NCBI RefSeq assembly: GCF_004362515.1
Contig: NZ_SNXU01000001.1
Span: 5,022,001 to 5,086,000 of the forward strand
Direction of reading: 5' to 3'
Length of the DNA stretch: 64,000 nt
Source of the DNA: Actinokineospora alba
Lineage (GTDB): Bacteria > Actinomycetota > Actinomycetes > Mycobacteriales > Pseudonocardiaceae
Below the pieces are notes generated by a model that had not been told where the DNA came from, made no database searches, and was given only the letters and a program-made list of their open reading frames with translations. Position numbers and translations under genes: made by a program. Of the stretch, positions 16,009 to 29,604 are shown piece after piece (within the stretch, counting starts at the first letter, position 1; each line of letters begins with the position of its first letter).

Positions 16009-17945
16009 GTCGACCGCTCGCGGGGCGTGACGATCCACTGGCGTTCACCCATCAGCTCCTTGAGGTGGGCGACGCGGCTGATCAGGTTCTTCAGCTCCGT
16101 GTAGAACAGCGTCGACACCACCAGGTACGCGACGAACCAGCGCCGTCTGCGCCGGATCTCGGGGGCGGCCAGCCGGTACGCGAACATCACCATCACCGGC
16201 CCGGCCGTGAGCGTGTACAGCGAGGTCAGCACGAACGTCGGGATGGCCCAGTCGAGGTTGTCCAGCCCGCCCGCGCGCCAGGCCAGGAACGCGATGACCG
16301 GCACCATCTGCAGCGACAGCCACGGGTAGACCTCGCGCCAGCCGAGCAGGAACGACGTGCCGAACTTGTTGCGCCCGCTGAGCCGCTCCGACCGCAGCGC
16401 CACGGTGAGATGCCTGCGGGAGACCTGGCTCCAGCCCTGGGCCCAGCGCATCCGCTGGTTCCACAGCGCCCGCAGCGTGACCGGCGCTAGTTCGCGGCTG
16501 AGCAGCAGCGGGTCGTACACCAGCCGGTAGCCGTCGAGCAGCGCGCGGAACGACGAGTCGATGTCCTCGGTGAGCATGTGCCCGTGCATCCGCAGGTCCC
16601 GCAGCACCGCGGTCGACCAGAAACCGTTGGAGCCGCCGAACAAGCCGAACTGGTGCAGCTGCGCCCGGCCGGAATGGCTTACCGCGTAGATGGATTCGAA
16701 CTCGACCGCCACCGTGCGCGCTACCCACGAGGCGTCGCCGTTGCGGATCACGCAGTGGCCCTGGACGACGTCCGCGCCCGCCTCGAGCCAGTGCCAGGCC
16801 CGGCGGTAGGCGTCGGTGTCGGGCTGGTGGTCGGCGTCGAAGACCCCGGTGAACACGCCGTCGACGACCTGCAGCGCCGCGTTGACGTTCTGCGCCTTGG
16901 AGGTCGACCCGTCCACCCGCAGCAGGACCAGCCTGCAGTTGCGGGCCGCCAGCTCCCGCAGCTCGTCCTCGACCGGCAGATCGTGCGGGGTGTTGTAGGC
17001 CAGGACGATCTGCAGCTTGCCCGGGTAGTCCTGGGCGAGGAACGCGCGCAGTGTCTCCACGATCGTCTCCGCCTCGTTGGGCAGGTACGCCGCGATCACC
17101 GCAGAGGCGGGCGGGTAGCGCCGTGGCGCGGGCGGCAGCTTGGGCGGGTCCAGCGCGTGCAGCCCCTCCGCCCAGATCAGCGCCGAGGTGACCACCAGCG
17201 CGGCGGTGACGATCAGGTACGCGGGCGTCGCCAGGTCGATCCCCAGCTGGTAGAGCCCGAGCAGCGCCAGGAACGGCGCGGCGATGCCGAGCACGAGAGT
17301 CAGCGCCACCTGCAGCGTCGTGCGCAACGACCTCGGCAGCCACGCCGACGCCGCCCGGGGCGCGTCCGCCCGCCAGCGGCGGGGGATGAGGTCGAGGTGG
17401 GTGCCCGCCACATCACCGGCGTCCTGGGCCTGGCGCAACAGGGCGGGCACACCGGTGTCGGGGCGCGCGCTGGTCCAGCCGCAGATGGGCGTGACCTGCA
17501 CGCTGTCGCGGCCGAGCCGGATCTCCGTGCGGCTGATCCGGGCCGCCATGGCGCCGAGTCTGCGTCCGACCTGCCGGTCCGCGGTCCCGCGCAGCAGCAC
17601 GACGATCCCGTCGTCGCCGTCGAGCCCGATCAGCTCGTGCCGGGACAGGTCCGCGCTCAGCATGGCCGCGATCTGGTCGTGGACGTGGGCGAGCCCCTGT
17701 CCGCCGAACCGGGAGACGATCCGGTCGCGCTCGGCGAGGCGGATCACCGCCACGACCGGCGCCCGGCGAGAGCGCTCGCCCGCGGCGAGGACGTCGGAGA
17801 CCTCAGCCGACCAGGTCTCGCGGTCGGCCCACCGGTGTCGCTGGGGGTACCACTGCCCGGCGCCGGCGTGCCGGGGCAGCCGCAGCGTCCGCGGCTCGGC
17901 ACTGCCGCCGGAGGGGTCCAGCTTGACCGGCCCGTTGGTCAGCAT
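16005..17945 (-). CDS. Processive family 2 glycosyltransferase with N-terminal degenerate GGDEF-like domain
   Basis: 646 residues from the ATG at 17945; an in-frame TTG four codons upstream is possible. Residues about 60-180 resemble a GGDEF diguanylate-cyclase fold (VVAVIRLAERDRIVSRFGGQ, then ELIGLDGDDGIVVLL where the signature would be), with D-G-D-D-G in place of G-G-D-E-F, so catalysis is unlikely. Two membrane helices follow, then a GT2 domain with FDADHQPD (D-x-D), TEDIDSSFRAL (TED) and QRMRWAQGW (QxxRW), the motif set of cellulose/hyaluronan synthase-like enzymes. Three or four C-terminal helices complete it. The fused domain may regulate polymer synthesis, perhaps by nucleotide sensing. 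Confidence 0.87.
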   Translation of the reverse strand: MLTNGPVKLDPSGGSAEPRTLRLPRHAGAGQWYPQRHRWADRETWSAEVSDVLAAGERSRRAPVVAVIRLAERDRIVSRFGGQGLAHVHDQIAAMLSADLSRHELIGLDGDDGIVVLLRGTADRQVGRRLGAMAARISRTEIRLGRDSVQVTPICGWTSARPDTGVPALLRQAQDAGDVAGTHLDLIPRRWRADAPRAASAWLPRSLRTTLQVALTLVLGIAAPFLALLGLYQLGIDLATPAYLIVTAALVVTSALIWAEGLHALDPPKLPPAPRRYPPASAVIAAYLPNEAETIVETLRAFLAQDYPGKLQIVLAYNTPHDLPVEDELRELAARNCRLVLLRVDGSTSKAQNVNAALQVVDGVFTGVFDADHQPDTDAYRRAWHWLEAGADVVQGHCVIRNGDASWVARTVAVEFESIYAVSHSGRAQLHQFGLFGGSNGFWSTAVLRDLRMHGHMLTEDIDSSFRALLDGYRLVYDPLLLSRELAPVTLRALWNQRMRWAQGWSQVSRRHLTVALRSERLSGRNKFGTSFLLGWREVYPWLSLQMVPVIAFLAWRAGGLDNLDWAIPTFVLTSLYTLTAGPVMVMFAYRLAAPEIRRRRRWFVAYLVVSTLFYTELKNLISRVAHLKELMGERQWIVTPRERST

Positions 17946-18328
17946 CGCCAATCCCAAATTCCTGAAAGTGTCTGATAAGTAAACTTTTGATTTACACGGA
18001 AGAATGTGATGGGAGTCATTAAATATTCACCCGATCAAGCTAGCCGAGCGATTTGTCTGACACAGAGAGCTATCTCAGTGGGCTGTACGTGTCAATGTGG
18101 CCTGACTATATGGAGTGAATCTCTTAACTATGCGCACGCATCCGTTACGATCATTGTTCATCTGCGACAACTGCTCCATCCGGCCTAGCGGACGGCCGGG
18201 TGATCAAGCAGAGGGCGGCTGGTCCTTGTACGGTCGATCCGTCGTCCGGTCGGTGCCGCCCCCGCACCGACCGGCCAGTCCGACATGAGTGGCCCGACAG
18301 TGAGTGACCCGACGGTGAGGAGCGGAGC
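17946..18328. other. 383-bp divergent intergenic region with hairpin and 15-bp repeat
   Basis: Markedly AT-rich over 17946-18150, which should hold the promoters for the glycosyltransferase (minus) and the membrane protein (plus). A hairpin with perfect 11-bp arms (18246-18256 and 18264-18274, 7-nt loop) lies in the leader of the plus-strand gene. After it come two 20-bp copies offset by 15 bp: ATGAGTGGCCCGACAGTGAG (18285-18304) and GTGAGTGACCCGACGGTGAG (18300-18319). No gene seen. Confidence 0.6.
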
Positions 18329-19003
18329 ATGCGGCGCTTCCTGCGCGACAACGGGCTGACGCTCGGGTTCGGCACCCTGTTCTTGGGCGCCCTGATCGGG
18401 CAGGCGTTCGCCGGCCACGCGGACATGAACAACAAGCGGCTGAGCAACGACCTCGACGCGGTCGGGCTCGGCGACTACCTCACCTCCTCCGATTTCGCCG
18501 TCGACGTGTCGGAGAACTGGCAGTCCGAATATCTGCAGTTCTTCCTGTTCGTGATGGCCACGATCTGGCTCATTCAGCGCGGATCGCCGGAATCGAAGCG
18601 GCCGTCGGAGGTGGGCCTGGAAAGTGACGAGAAGCAGCGGGTCGGTAAACACACCAGGCCCGACTCACCCGCGTGGGCGAGGGCGGGCGGATGGCGCACC
18701 GCGCTGTTCTCCACGTCACTCGGCCTCACCATGGGCGGGCTGTTCCTGCTGTGCTGGCTGGCGCAGTTCGTCGCGGGCCGGGCCGCCCACAACGGCGAGC
18801 AGCTCTCGTCGTTCCAGGACCCGCTCGGCGCGGGGGAGTACCTGATCTCGGCGGACTTCTGGAACCGTTCGCTGCAGAACTGGCAGTCGGAGTTCCTGGC
18901 CATCGCCTCGATGGCCATCCTCAGCGTGTACCTGCGCCAGCGCGGCTCGCCGGAGTCCAAGCCGGTCGGGGCCGCGCACACGGTCACGGAGGAATCCGGC
19001 TGA
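18329..19003 (+). CDS. DUF6766-type membrane protein with internal duplication
   Basis: 224 residues; GAGGAGCGGAG precedes the ATG. The protein consists of two similar halves, each with a transmembrane helix, a short loop ending in a 'SxDF' segment, the motif N-W-Q-S-E-(Y/F)-L, another helix, and R-G-S-P-E-S-K. The first half ends near residue 90 and the second near residue 212. It resembles the DUF6766 family of small actinobacterial membrane proteins, whose function is not known. It lies just upstream of the poly-HAMP kinase but is separated by 123 bp. Confidence 0.75.
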   Translation: MRRFLRDNGLTLGFGTLFLGALIGQAFAGHADMNNKRLSNDLDAVGLGDYLTSSDFAVDVSENWQSEYLQFFLFVMATIWLIQRGSPESKRPSEVGLESDEKQRVGKHTRPDSPAWARAGGWRTALFSTSLGLTMGGLFLLCWLAQFVAGRAAHNGEQLSSFQDPLGAGEYLISADFWNRSLQNWQSEFLAIASMAILSVYLRQRGSPESKPVGAAHTVTEESG

Positions 19004-19126
19004 CCCCTCACGCCCAGTTCGCGTTAAGCGGAGCAGAATGTCAACTGCGTGTAGCGTCGTTCGCCAACCGCGTGGAAGGTGGCGTCGGGCGCCCACGCGC
19101 CGAGCGGACGAGCGAACGGACGGGAC

Positions 19127-23674
<4,548 letters not shown>

Positions 23675-23699
23675 CGACCATCAAAGGGGAGCCGACTTC

Positions 23700-26057
23700 G
23701 TGCACACGCCCACTGAGCCGCAGCAGCCGCTCGACGTGGAGGGGCGGGTGGGCGGGAACGGCGACATCTCCGCTGCCGGACTGGAGAGACTGGCTGAGAC
23801 TGTGCGCAGCCTGCGGGCGCAGGTCGACCGGGCACGGATCGGCGCGGACACCCGCGGGCTGATCGAGCTGGCCAAGGGGGTGCTGGTCGAGCGTCTGCAC
23901 ATCGGGCCCGCCGAGGCGGCCCGGCAAGTGAGCAGCCTGGCCGAGCAAGCAGGACTGTCCCAGGCCGAACTGGCCGCCGACATCGTCAACCGCACCGCGC
24001 GCGACGGCTTCGCCCAGCTCCTGCTCGACGAGATCGCCGACCCGCCACCCGAGGTCGGTGCCCGGCTGCGCACCGCCGAGAGCGGGGTGCTGGCCGCGGG
24101 CGACGTCCAGGCCGTCACCGAGGCGATACTCGAACACGCCCTCGCGCCGCTGGGCGCCACCGCCGCCGCGGTGTGGACCGTCGACCTCGACGCCTCACTG
24201 ACGCTGGCGGGCGCGGTCGGGTTCAACCCCGACGAGATCGAACGCTGGCACTACGTCCCGCCCGGGGTCACGACCGCGGCGAGCAGCGCCCTCACCAGCA
24301 GGCGCACGATCTGGATCCGCGGCGGCGACTCCGGTGTCCTGCCATCCATCGGCGGCGCGCAGTTCCGCGACGGCGGCCGGGCGGCGACGCTGGCCACCTC
24401 GGGCGGCCGCATCCGCGGCGTCCTGGAGATCTGCTGGCCGACGGCGATGCCCACGCAGCCACCGCAGGTGATCCGCCAGATCGACGCGCTGGCCGAGCTG
24501 TGCGGGCACGCCATCGAGACCCGGCCGGACTCCACGGCCGACGCGCCGCGCGCCGACCTGACCGCGCTCGCCGACGCCATGCTCGACCCCGCGATGGTCC
24601 TGGTGCCCGAGCTGGACGAGGGGGGCGCCGTCACCGACTTCCGCGTCCACCACGCCAACGCCCGGTTCGTCGATCCCGACGGCAGGCCGCGTGCCTCGGT
24701 GGTCGGCGCGACCCTGCTGGAGGCCTACCCGACCGCGGCGGGGGAGACGGGCCTGTTCGACACCGTTGCCGAGGTCCACGCCACCGGTGCGCCGTTCCGC
24801 GCCGAGCGGCTCGCGCTGAGCGTGTCGATCGACCAGCCACCGCTTACCGAGCTGGAGGCACTGAGCGTCAGCCGCATCGGTGGCGGAGTGCTGATCACCT
24901 GGCGGCCGCAGGACGAGTCGGCGAAGTCGACGATCCTGCTCAGCCATGCCCAGCGGCTCAGCCAGGTCGGCGGCTTCGACGAGGACAAGATCACCGGCGA
25001 GATCACCTGGACCAGCGAGCTGTACGCGCTCTACGGGCTGCCCGAGACCGAGGGCCCGATCCCGCTGGCCGACCTGGCCGAGCACGCCCACCCGGACGAC
25101 TCGGCGGCCATCACACGGTTCCTGCGCACGCTGCTGCACCACGGCCGCCCAGCGTCCACGGTGTTCCGGATGCGCAGGCCCGACGGCGCCTACCGGCACA
25201 GCCGGGTCATCGCCGAGCCGCTGCTCGACCCCAGCTCCGGCCTGGTCGCCGTGCGCGGCGCCTACCAGGACATCTCCGCGCAGCACTGGACCGAGGTCGC
25301 GCTCGCGGCGACCCGCGACCAACTCGTCCTCACCGAGCAGGAGTCCGCCGAGCGCAACCGGCTGGCCCTGCAGCTGCAGCGGGCCATCATGCCCTCGACG
25401 CACGACCCGATCGAGCTGCCCGACCTGCGTATCGCCGTGCGGTACCGGCCCGCGGAGAAGGACCACCTGGTCGGCGGCGACTGGTACGACGCGGTGATCC
25501 TGCCGTCGGGCCAGCTGCTGATCTCCGTCGGCGACATCGCCGGCCACGGCATCGACGCGGCCACCGGCATGGTCGTGCTCCGCAACGCCCTGCGCGGCCT
25601 CGCCGCCACGGGCGCGCCGCCGAACCAGCTGCTGACCTGGCTCAACAACGTCGCGGGCAACCTCGCCGACCACGTGCTGGCCACCGCGCTGTGCGGGCTC
25701 TACGACCCGGAGACGCGCGTGCTGCGCTGGGCCAGGGCCGGGCATCTGCCGCCGGTGCTGGTCCGCGACGGCCACGCGAACACGCTGCCGATGCTCAAGG
25801 GGCTGCTGCTGGGCGTCAAGGCCGATGCCGAGTACGAACTCGGCGAGGTGCGGCTGCGCGAGGACGACGTCCTGGTGATGTACACCGATGGGCTGATCGA
25901 GCGGCGCACCGCGTCCCTCGACGAGTCCCTCGACCACCTGCTCGACATCGTCAGCACGTCGGCGATCGACCTCGACCAGCGCCTGGACCGGCTCCTGCTG
26001 CACTGCGACGCCGACACCGACGACGACGCCTGCATCGTCGGCATCCAGGTGCGGTGA
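23700..26057 (+). CDS. SpoIIE-type PP2C phosphatase with ANTAR, GAF and PAS domains
   Basis: 785 residues from the GTG at 23700, with AAAGGGGAG about ten bases upstream. Domains in order: an ANTAR-like RNA-binding segment (about 50-105: RGLIELAKGVLVERLHIGPA), GAF (about 130-275), PAS (about 290-400), a second PAS (about 420-535: EITWTSELYALYGLPET to VRGAYQDIS), and the SpoIIE/PP2C domain (about 555-785) with VGGDWYDAV, VGDIAGHGIDAA and MYTDGLIERR. The aspartates needed for metal binding are present. It probably dephosphorylates a STAS-type anti-sigma antagonist; one is encoded next. It lies 25 bp after the hybrid kinase gene. Confidence 0.92.
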   Translation: MHTPTEPQQPLDVEGRVGGNGDISAAGLERLAETVRSLRAQVDRARIGADTRGLIELAKGVLVERLHIGPAEAARQVSSLAEQAGLSQAELAADIVNRTARDGFAQLLLDEIADPPPEVGARLRTAESGVLAAGDVQAVTEAILEHALAPLGATAAAVWTVDLDASLTLAGAVGFNPDEIERWHYVPPGVTTAASSALTSRRTIWIRGGDSGVLPSIGGAQFRDGGRAATLATSGGRIRGVLEICWPTAMPTQPPQVIRQIDALAELCGHAIETRPDSTADAPRADLTALADAMLDPAMVLVPELDEGGAVTDFRVHHANARFVDPDGRPRASVVGATLLEAYPTAAGETGLFDTVAEVHATGAPFRAERLALSVSIDQPPLTELEALSVSRIGGGVLITWRPQDESAKSTILLSHAQRLSQVGGFDEDKITGEITWTSELYALYGLPETEGPIPLADLAEHAHPDDSAAITRFLRTLLHHGRPASTVFRMRRPDGAYRHSRVIAEPLLDPSSGLVAVRGAYQDISAQHWTEVALAATRDQLVLTEQESAERNRLALQLQRAIMPSTHDPIELPDLRIAVRYRPAEKDHLVGGDWYDAVILPSGQLLISVGDIAGHGIDAATGMVVLRNALRGLAATGAPPNQLLTWLNNVAGNLADHVLATALCGLYDPETRVLRWARAGHLPPVLVRDGHANTLPMLKGLLLGVKADAEYELGEVRLREDDVLVMYTDGLIERRTASLDESLDHLLDIVSTSAIDLDQRLDRLLLHCDADTDDDACIVGIQVR

Positions 26058-26164
26058 TCGCCCGCTGGAAGGGCGGACAGGGGCGGAACCTATACGCTTT
26101 GCCGGGATCGTGTGTCCCGAACACCGGCACGACTGCTGGTTCCAGCGCGCTGGAGGCATCCCCG

Positions 26165-26512
26165 ATGACCAAGGCTCCGATGAACACGACCACCGAACGC
26201 GCGGGCGACTCGGTCCTCGTGCGGGTCGCAGGTGAAGTCGACCTCGCCACGGCCGCGGAACTCAGGGGCGTGCTCGCCGCGGCGGCCGATCTGGGCGATG
26301 CCCGCGTGCTCGTCGCCGACCTCAGCGACGTGACGTTCTTCGGCTCCGCGGGTCTGACCGTCCTGCTCACCGCGCATGAGCGCGGCTGTGAGACCGGTGT
26401 GCCGTTCGTCGTCGTCCCGGGTGTGGAGAGCTCCGCCCGGCGAATCCTGGAGATCACCGAGATGCTCGAGGTGCTGACCACGGCCGACTCGGTGGACTCG
26501 GCCATCAGCTGA
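26165..26512 (+). CDS. STAS-domain anti-sigma factor antagonist
   Basis: 115 residues from the ATG at 26165; a second ATG lies five codons later. A single STAS domain is visible with VRVAGEVDLATAAELRGVL at the N terminus and the phosphorylation-site region LSDVTFFGSAGLTVLLTAHE, whose serine in F-G-S-A-G is the usual phosphoacceptor. It lies 107 bp after the SpoIIE phosphatase gene and is its likely substrate. The matching anti-sigma kinase is not adjacent. A strong hairpin follows the stop. Confidence 0.92.
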   Translation: MTKAPMNTTTERAGDSVLVRVAGEVDLATAAELRGVLAAAADLGDARVLVADLSDVTFFGSAGLTVLLTAHERGCETGVPFVVVPGVESSARRILEITEMLEVLTTADSVDSAIS

Positions 26513-26524
26513 CCCGGACATACA

Positions 26525-26562
26525 CCGGGCCCCGACGACCATGACGGTCAGTCGGGGCCCGG
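26525..26562 (+). terminator. Hairpin terminator after the STAS gene
   Basis: Perfect 12-bp arms CCGGGCCCCGAC (26525-26536) and GTCGGGGCCCGG (26551-26562) around a 14-nt loop, 12 bp after the STAS stop codon. There is no clear T tract, as is common in high-GC actinomycetes. Confidence 0.7.
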
Positions 26563-26761
26563 GGTGCCCGGAGGCGGGCCGAATAAGTTCGGTTGGGACC
26601 AAGTCCAGCGGGTAGTTACCCCGCCTTACCGGATCTCACACGTGGTTGGGGAAAAAATCTCCACCGGTTTCGAACCCCTTCGGGTGTCGATCCGGTTTTC
26701 GGCTGGTGACCTGCGGCGATGCCCGGTTGATTAGGGGCAGCCAAGCCGGGAAGAGGGAACC

Positions 26762-27217
26762 ATGACTCGCAAATCCGTGATCACGACCGTGCTCGTCCTC
26801 CTCGGGGTGGCGGTGCTGGGCGTCGGTGTCGTGCTCGCCTACGACGCGTTCCGGACGCGCAAGATCGACTCCTACGCGATCACCTACGAGGTGACGGTCG
26901 AGGGGGCGGGCGGCATCCGCAAGGTCGAGTACACGGCGGTGCCCGACGGGCAGCACCGGACCGCCGACCCGACCACCCGCACCGACGAGGCCCCGACGGC
27001 GCAACCGTGGAGCCGCGACGTGATCATCCCGGCGGGCCGCCAGGCCAGGCTCACCGTCACTCCGGCGGAGGGCGCGGTCGTCGGGTGCAAGATCGTCCTG
27101 GACAAGGACCTGGGCAGCCCGAAGACGAAGACCCTCACCGAGAACAAGGCGCCCGCGGCCGGGCAGCCCATCACCTGCTCGACAACACTCGACGACGACC
27201 AGAGGTTTCGTCGGTAA
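26762..27217 (+). CDS. MmpS-like membrane-anchored protein
   Basis: 151 residues. An N-terminal transmembrane helix (VITTVLVLLGVAVLGVGVVL) precedes an extracytoplasmic beta-rich domain with VTYEVTVEGAGG-type strands (here AITYEVTVEGAGGIRKVEYT). Two cysteines (G-C-K-I and I-T-C-S) sit in the positions seen in MmpS/transport-accessory proteins. No MmpL partner is adjacent. It is separated by 60 bp from the MarR gene downstream. The family assignment is by overall pattern, not by a search. Confidence 0.65.
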   Translation: MTRKSVITTVLVLLGVAVLGVGVVLAYDAFRTRKIDSYAITYEVTVEGAGGIRKVEYTAVPDGQHRTADPTTRTDEAPTAQPWSRDVIIPAGRQARLTVTPAEGAVVGCKIVLDKDLGSPKTKTLTENKAPAAGQPITCSTTLDDDQRFRR

Positions 27218-27229
27218 AGGGTTCGGCGC

Positions 27230-27248
27230 CACGTACGATCAGACCGTA
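27230..27248. promoter_or_regulatory. CGTACG-spacer-CGTACG, candidate MarR operator
   Basis: Two CGTACG hexamers, each self-complementary, separated by 7 bp, lie about 30 bp before the MarR-family start codon. This fits the symmetric sites bound by MarR dimers. CGTACG also occurs once upstream of the nearby SDR gene (near 28684). Confidence 0.35.
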
Positions 27249-27277
27249 CGCAGGCCGAACGATGAGCAGGGTGAACG

Positions 27278-27793
27278 ATGACGGAGCCGCAGCCGCTGGT
27301 CCCCGGGACGGTGGGCGACCACACGAGTTGCCTGCTGGTGAAGCTGGGCCAGGTCATGTTCCGGCTGGCCGAGGAGGAACTGCCCGGCCTGCGGGTGCGG
27401 CACTACAGCATCCTGCAGGCCCTCGCCGACAACGGCCCCACGCCCCAGCTCGCCCTCGGCGCGTACCTGCGGATCGACCCAGCCACCATGGTGAGCAGCC
27501 TCGACGACCTGGAGAACGCGGGCCATGCCGCCCGGGTGCGCGACCCGGGCGACCGCAGGCGGTACCTGGTGGAGATCACCGAGAGCGGCCGGACGGCGCT
27601 CGCGGGTGCCAACGAGCGCTTGGGCGAGTTGGACGACCAGGCCTTCGCGGAGCTGTCGTCGGCCGACCGCAAGGCGCTGCACCGGATCCTGTCGAAGCTG
27701 TCCTCCGGCACCACACTGCCCGCCGCCTTCGACGCGATCCGGGACCAGCCCGGGTCAAGGAAGCCGCCGGGTTCGCAGCGGGCGTCCGCGTAG
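27278..27793 (+). CDS. MarR-family transcriptional regulator
   Basis: 171 residues with the MarR winged-helix fold: VRHYSILQALADNGPTPQLA, then YLRIDPATMVSSLDDLENAG as recognition helix, and the wing ARVRDPGDRRRYLVEITESG with the conserved D-x-R-x-R. Upstream at about 27229-27250 two copies of CGTACG flank a short spacer (CGTACG-atcagac-CGTACG), a possible self-operator. It converges with the SDR gene. The ligand is unknown. Confidence 0.9.
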   Translation: MTEPQPLVPGTVGDHTSCLLVKLGQVMFRLAEEELPGLRVRHYSILQALADNGPTPQLALGAYLRIDPATMVSSLDDLENAGHAARVRDPGDRRRYLVEITESGRTALAGANERLGELDDQAFAELSSADRKALHRILSKLSSGTTLPAAFDAIRDQPGSRKPPGSQRASA

Positions 27794-27825
27794 CCGCTCC
27801 GCGCGCTGGAACGCGGGGGCTTGGA

Positions 27826-28653
27826 TCAGAACGCGTCGAGGAAGATGTCGAGGGCGAGGTCACCGGTGGCGCCGGCGGCGCGGTAGGGCGACAGGTCGGT
27901 GATGCCCTCCTCGGCGAGCACCTCGTCGTCGACGAAGTGGTTGCCGGTGCACTCGCGGGAATCGCGGACCAGGATGGCGTGCGCGGCGTCGGCGACGATC
28001 TGGGGGCTGCGGGACTGGTCGGCGCCGCCCAGGAGGTTGCGCACGGCCGCGGTGTCGATCAGGGTGCGCGGCCACAGCGAGTTGGCGGCGATGCCGTCGT
28101 CCTTGAACTCCTCGGCCAGGCCGATCGTGCACAGGCTCATGCCGTACTTGGCGAGCGTGTAGCCAAGGTGCGCGCCCACCCAGTGCGGGGCCAGGTTCAG
28201 CGGCGGCGACAGCGTCAGGATGTGCGGGTTCGCCGCGGCGCGCAGGTGCGGGATGGCGGCCCGGCTCAGGACGAACGTGCCGCGGGTGTTGATGTCCTGC
28301 ATGAGGTCGTAGCGCTTCAGGTCGAGCTTCTCGGTGCCCGAGAGGTCGATCGCGCTGGCGTTGTTGATCACGATGTCGATGCCGCCGAAACGGTCCACGG
28401 CCTGCTCGACCGCGCCGGTGACGTCAGCGTCCTCGCGCACGTCACCGACCACGGCGAGCGCCTGGCCACCCGCCTTCTCGATCTCCTCGGCCGCGGTGAA
28501 GACGGTGCCTTCCAGCTTCGGGTGCGGGGTCGCGGTCTTGGCGAGCAGAACCACATTGGCGCCGTCCTGGGCCGCGCGCAGGGCGATGGCCAGTCCGATG
28601 CCGCGGCTGCCGCCGGACATGACGATCGTCTTGCCCGCAAGGGTCCTGACCAC
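27826..28653 (-). CDS. Short-chain dehydrogenase/reductase (HSDL2-like)
   Basis: 275 residues. A Rossmann fold with cofactor motif MSGGSRGIGLAIAL, NNAS motif (IVINNASAIDL) and active-site region with S-x-x-x-Y-x-x-x-K-type spacing (LSPPLNLAP...GYTLAKYGMS). The unusual insertion with TATPHPKLEGTVFTAAEEIE is characteristic of the hydroxysteroid-dehydrogenase-like 2 / SCP-x-linked SDR group, so the substrate may be a fatty-acyl or sterol-type compound. Divergent from the enoyl-CoA hydratase gene. Confidence 0.9.
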   Translation of the reverse strand: MVRTLAGKTIVMSGGSRGIGLAIALRAAQDGANVVLLAKTATPHPKLEGTVFTAAEEIEKAGGQALAVVGDVREDADVTGAVEQAVDRFGGIDIVINNASAIDLSGTEKLDLKRYDLMQDINTRGTFVLSRAAIPHLRAAANPHILTLSPPLNLAPHWVGAHLGYTLAKYGMSLCTIGLAEEFKDDGIAANSLWPRTLIDTAAVRNLLGGADQSRSPQIVADAAHAILVRDSRECTGNHFVDDEVLAEEGITDLSPYRAAGATGDLALDIFLDAF

Positions 28654-28756
28654 GGCCGACCTCCAGATGTGTGCGTGCCAAATCGTACGTATTACAAATG
28701 ATATGTCTCGCTATGTCAATTTGCGCTAGTCTGCGGTTCTCGACGAGGAGGCGACG

Positions 28757-29551
28757 GTGTCGGAGACGGCGGAGGCGGTACGGGTCACCCGGGACGCCGC
28801 GGTGACCACGATCAGCATCAACCGGCCCCACGTGCGCAACGCCGTGGACCGCCCGACCGCCGAGGCGCTCGCCGAAGCCTTCCGCGCCTTCGACGCGGAC
28901 CCGTCTGCCTCTGTCGCCGTCCTCTACGGAGAGGGTGGGACGTTCTGCGCGGGCGCCGACCTCAAGGCGATCAGTACCGGACAGGGAAACCGGGCCGCGC
29001 CCGACGGCGACGGCCCGATGGGGATCTCCCGGATGCGGCTGTCCAAACCGGTCATCGCGGCGATCAACGGGCACGCGGTGGCGGGCGGGTTGGAGCTGGC
29101 GGTGTGGGCTGACCTGCGGGTGGCTGGGGAATCGGCCGTGCTCGGGGTGTTCTGCCGTCGGTGGGGAGTGCCGCTGATCGACGGCGGGACAGTGCGGTTG
29201 CCGCGGCTGATCGGCACCAGCGTCGCGATGGACCTGATCCTGACCGGTCGCCCGGTCGACGCGGCGGAAGCCCTACGGATCGGCTTGGTGAACCGGGTCG
29301 TCCCGGATGACCGGGTGCTGGCCGAGGCGCGGGAGTTGGCGGCGCGGATCGCCGCGTTCCCACAGACCTGCATGCGGCAGGACCGGCTGTCGGTGTTGGA
29401 ACAGGAGGGACTCGACGAGCGGGTCGCCCTCACCAACGAGTTCAGCCACGGCTTGGTGTCCCTGGCCGCCGACACCCTCGCGGGCGCGACTCGTTTCGCC
29501 GAGGGCGCCGGACGGCATGGCGCTTTCGACGGCCCGGAAAGTCCACTGTAG
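28757..29551 (+). CDS. Enoyl-CoA hydratase/isomerase (crotonase) family protein
   Basis: 264 residues from a GTG preceded by GAGGAGG. Crotonase-fold signatures: AVLYGEGGTFCAGADLKAIS (first oxyanion-hole segment), KPVIAAINGHAVAGGLELAV (second oxyanion-hole segment) and the DGGTVRLPRLIG segment. Whether it is a hydratase, isomerase or another crotonase cannot be told from what I see. It lies divergent to the HSDL2-like SDR, and the pair may act in one acyl-CoA pathway. Confidence 0.9.
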   Translation: MSETAEAVRVTRDAAVTTISINRPHVRNAVDRPTAEALAEAFRAFDADPSASVAVLYGEGGTFCAGADLKAISTGQGNRAAPDGDGPMGISRMRLSKPVIAAINGHAVAGGLELAVWADLRVAGESAVLGVFCRRWGVPLIDGGTVRLPRLIGTSVAMDLILTGRPVDAAEALRIGLVNRVVPDDRVLAEARELAARIAAFPQTCMRQDRLSVLEQEGLDERVALTNEFSHGLVSLAADTLAGATRFAEGAGRHGAFDGPESPL

Positions 29552-29604
29552 ACACGGGGGAAGCGACGGCGGAATGGGCGCTTTACCAGGCCGCCGCAGG
29601 TCCG

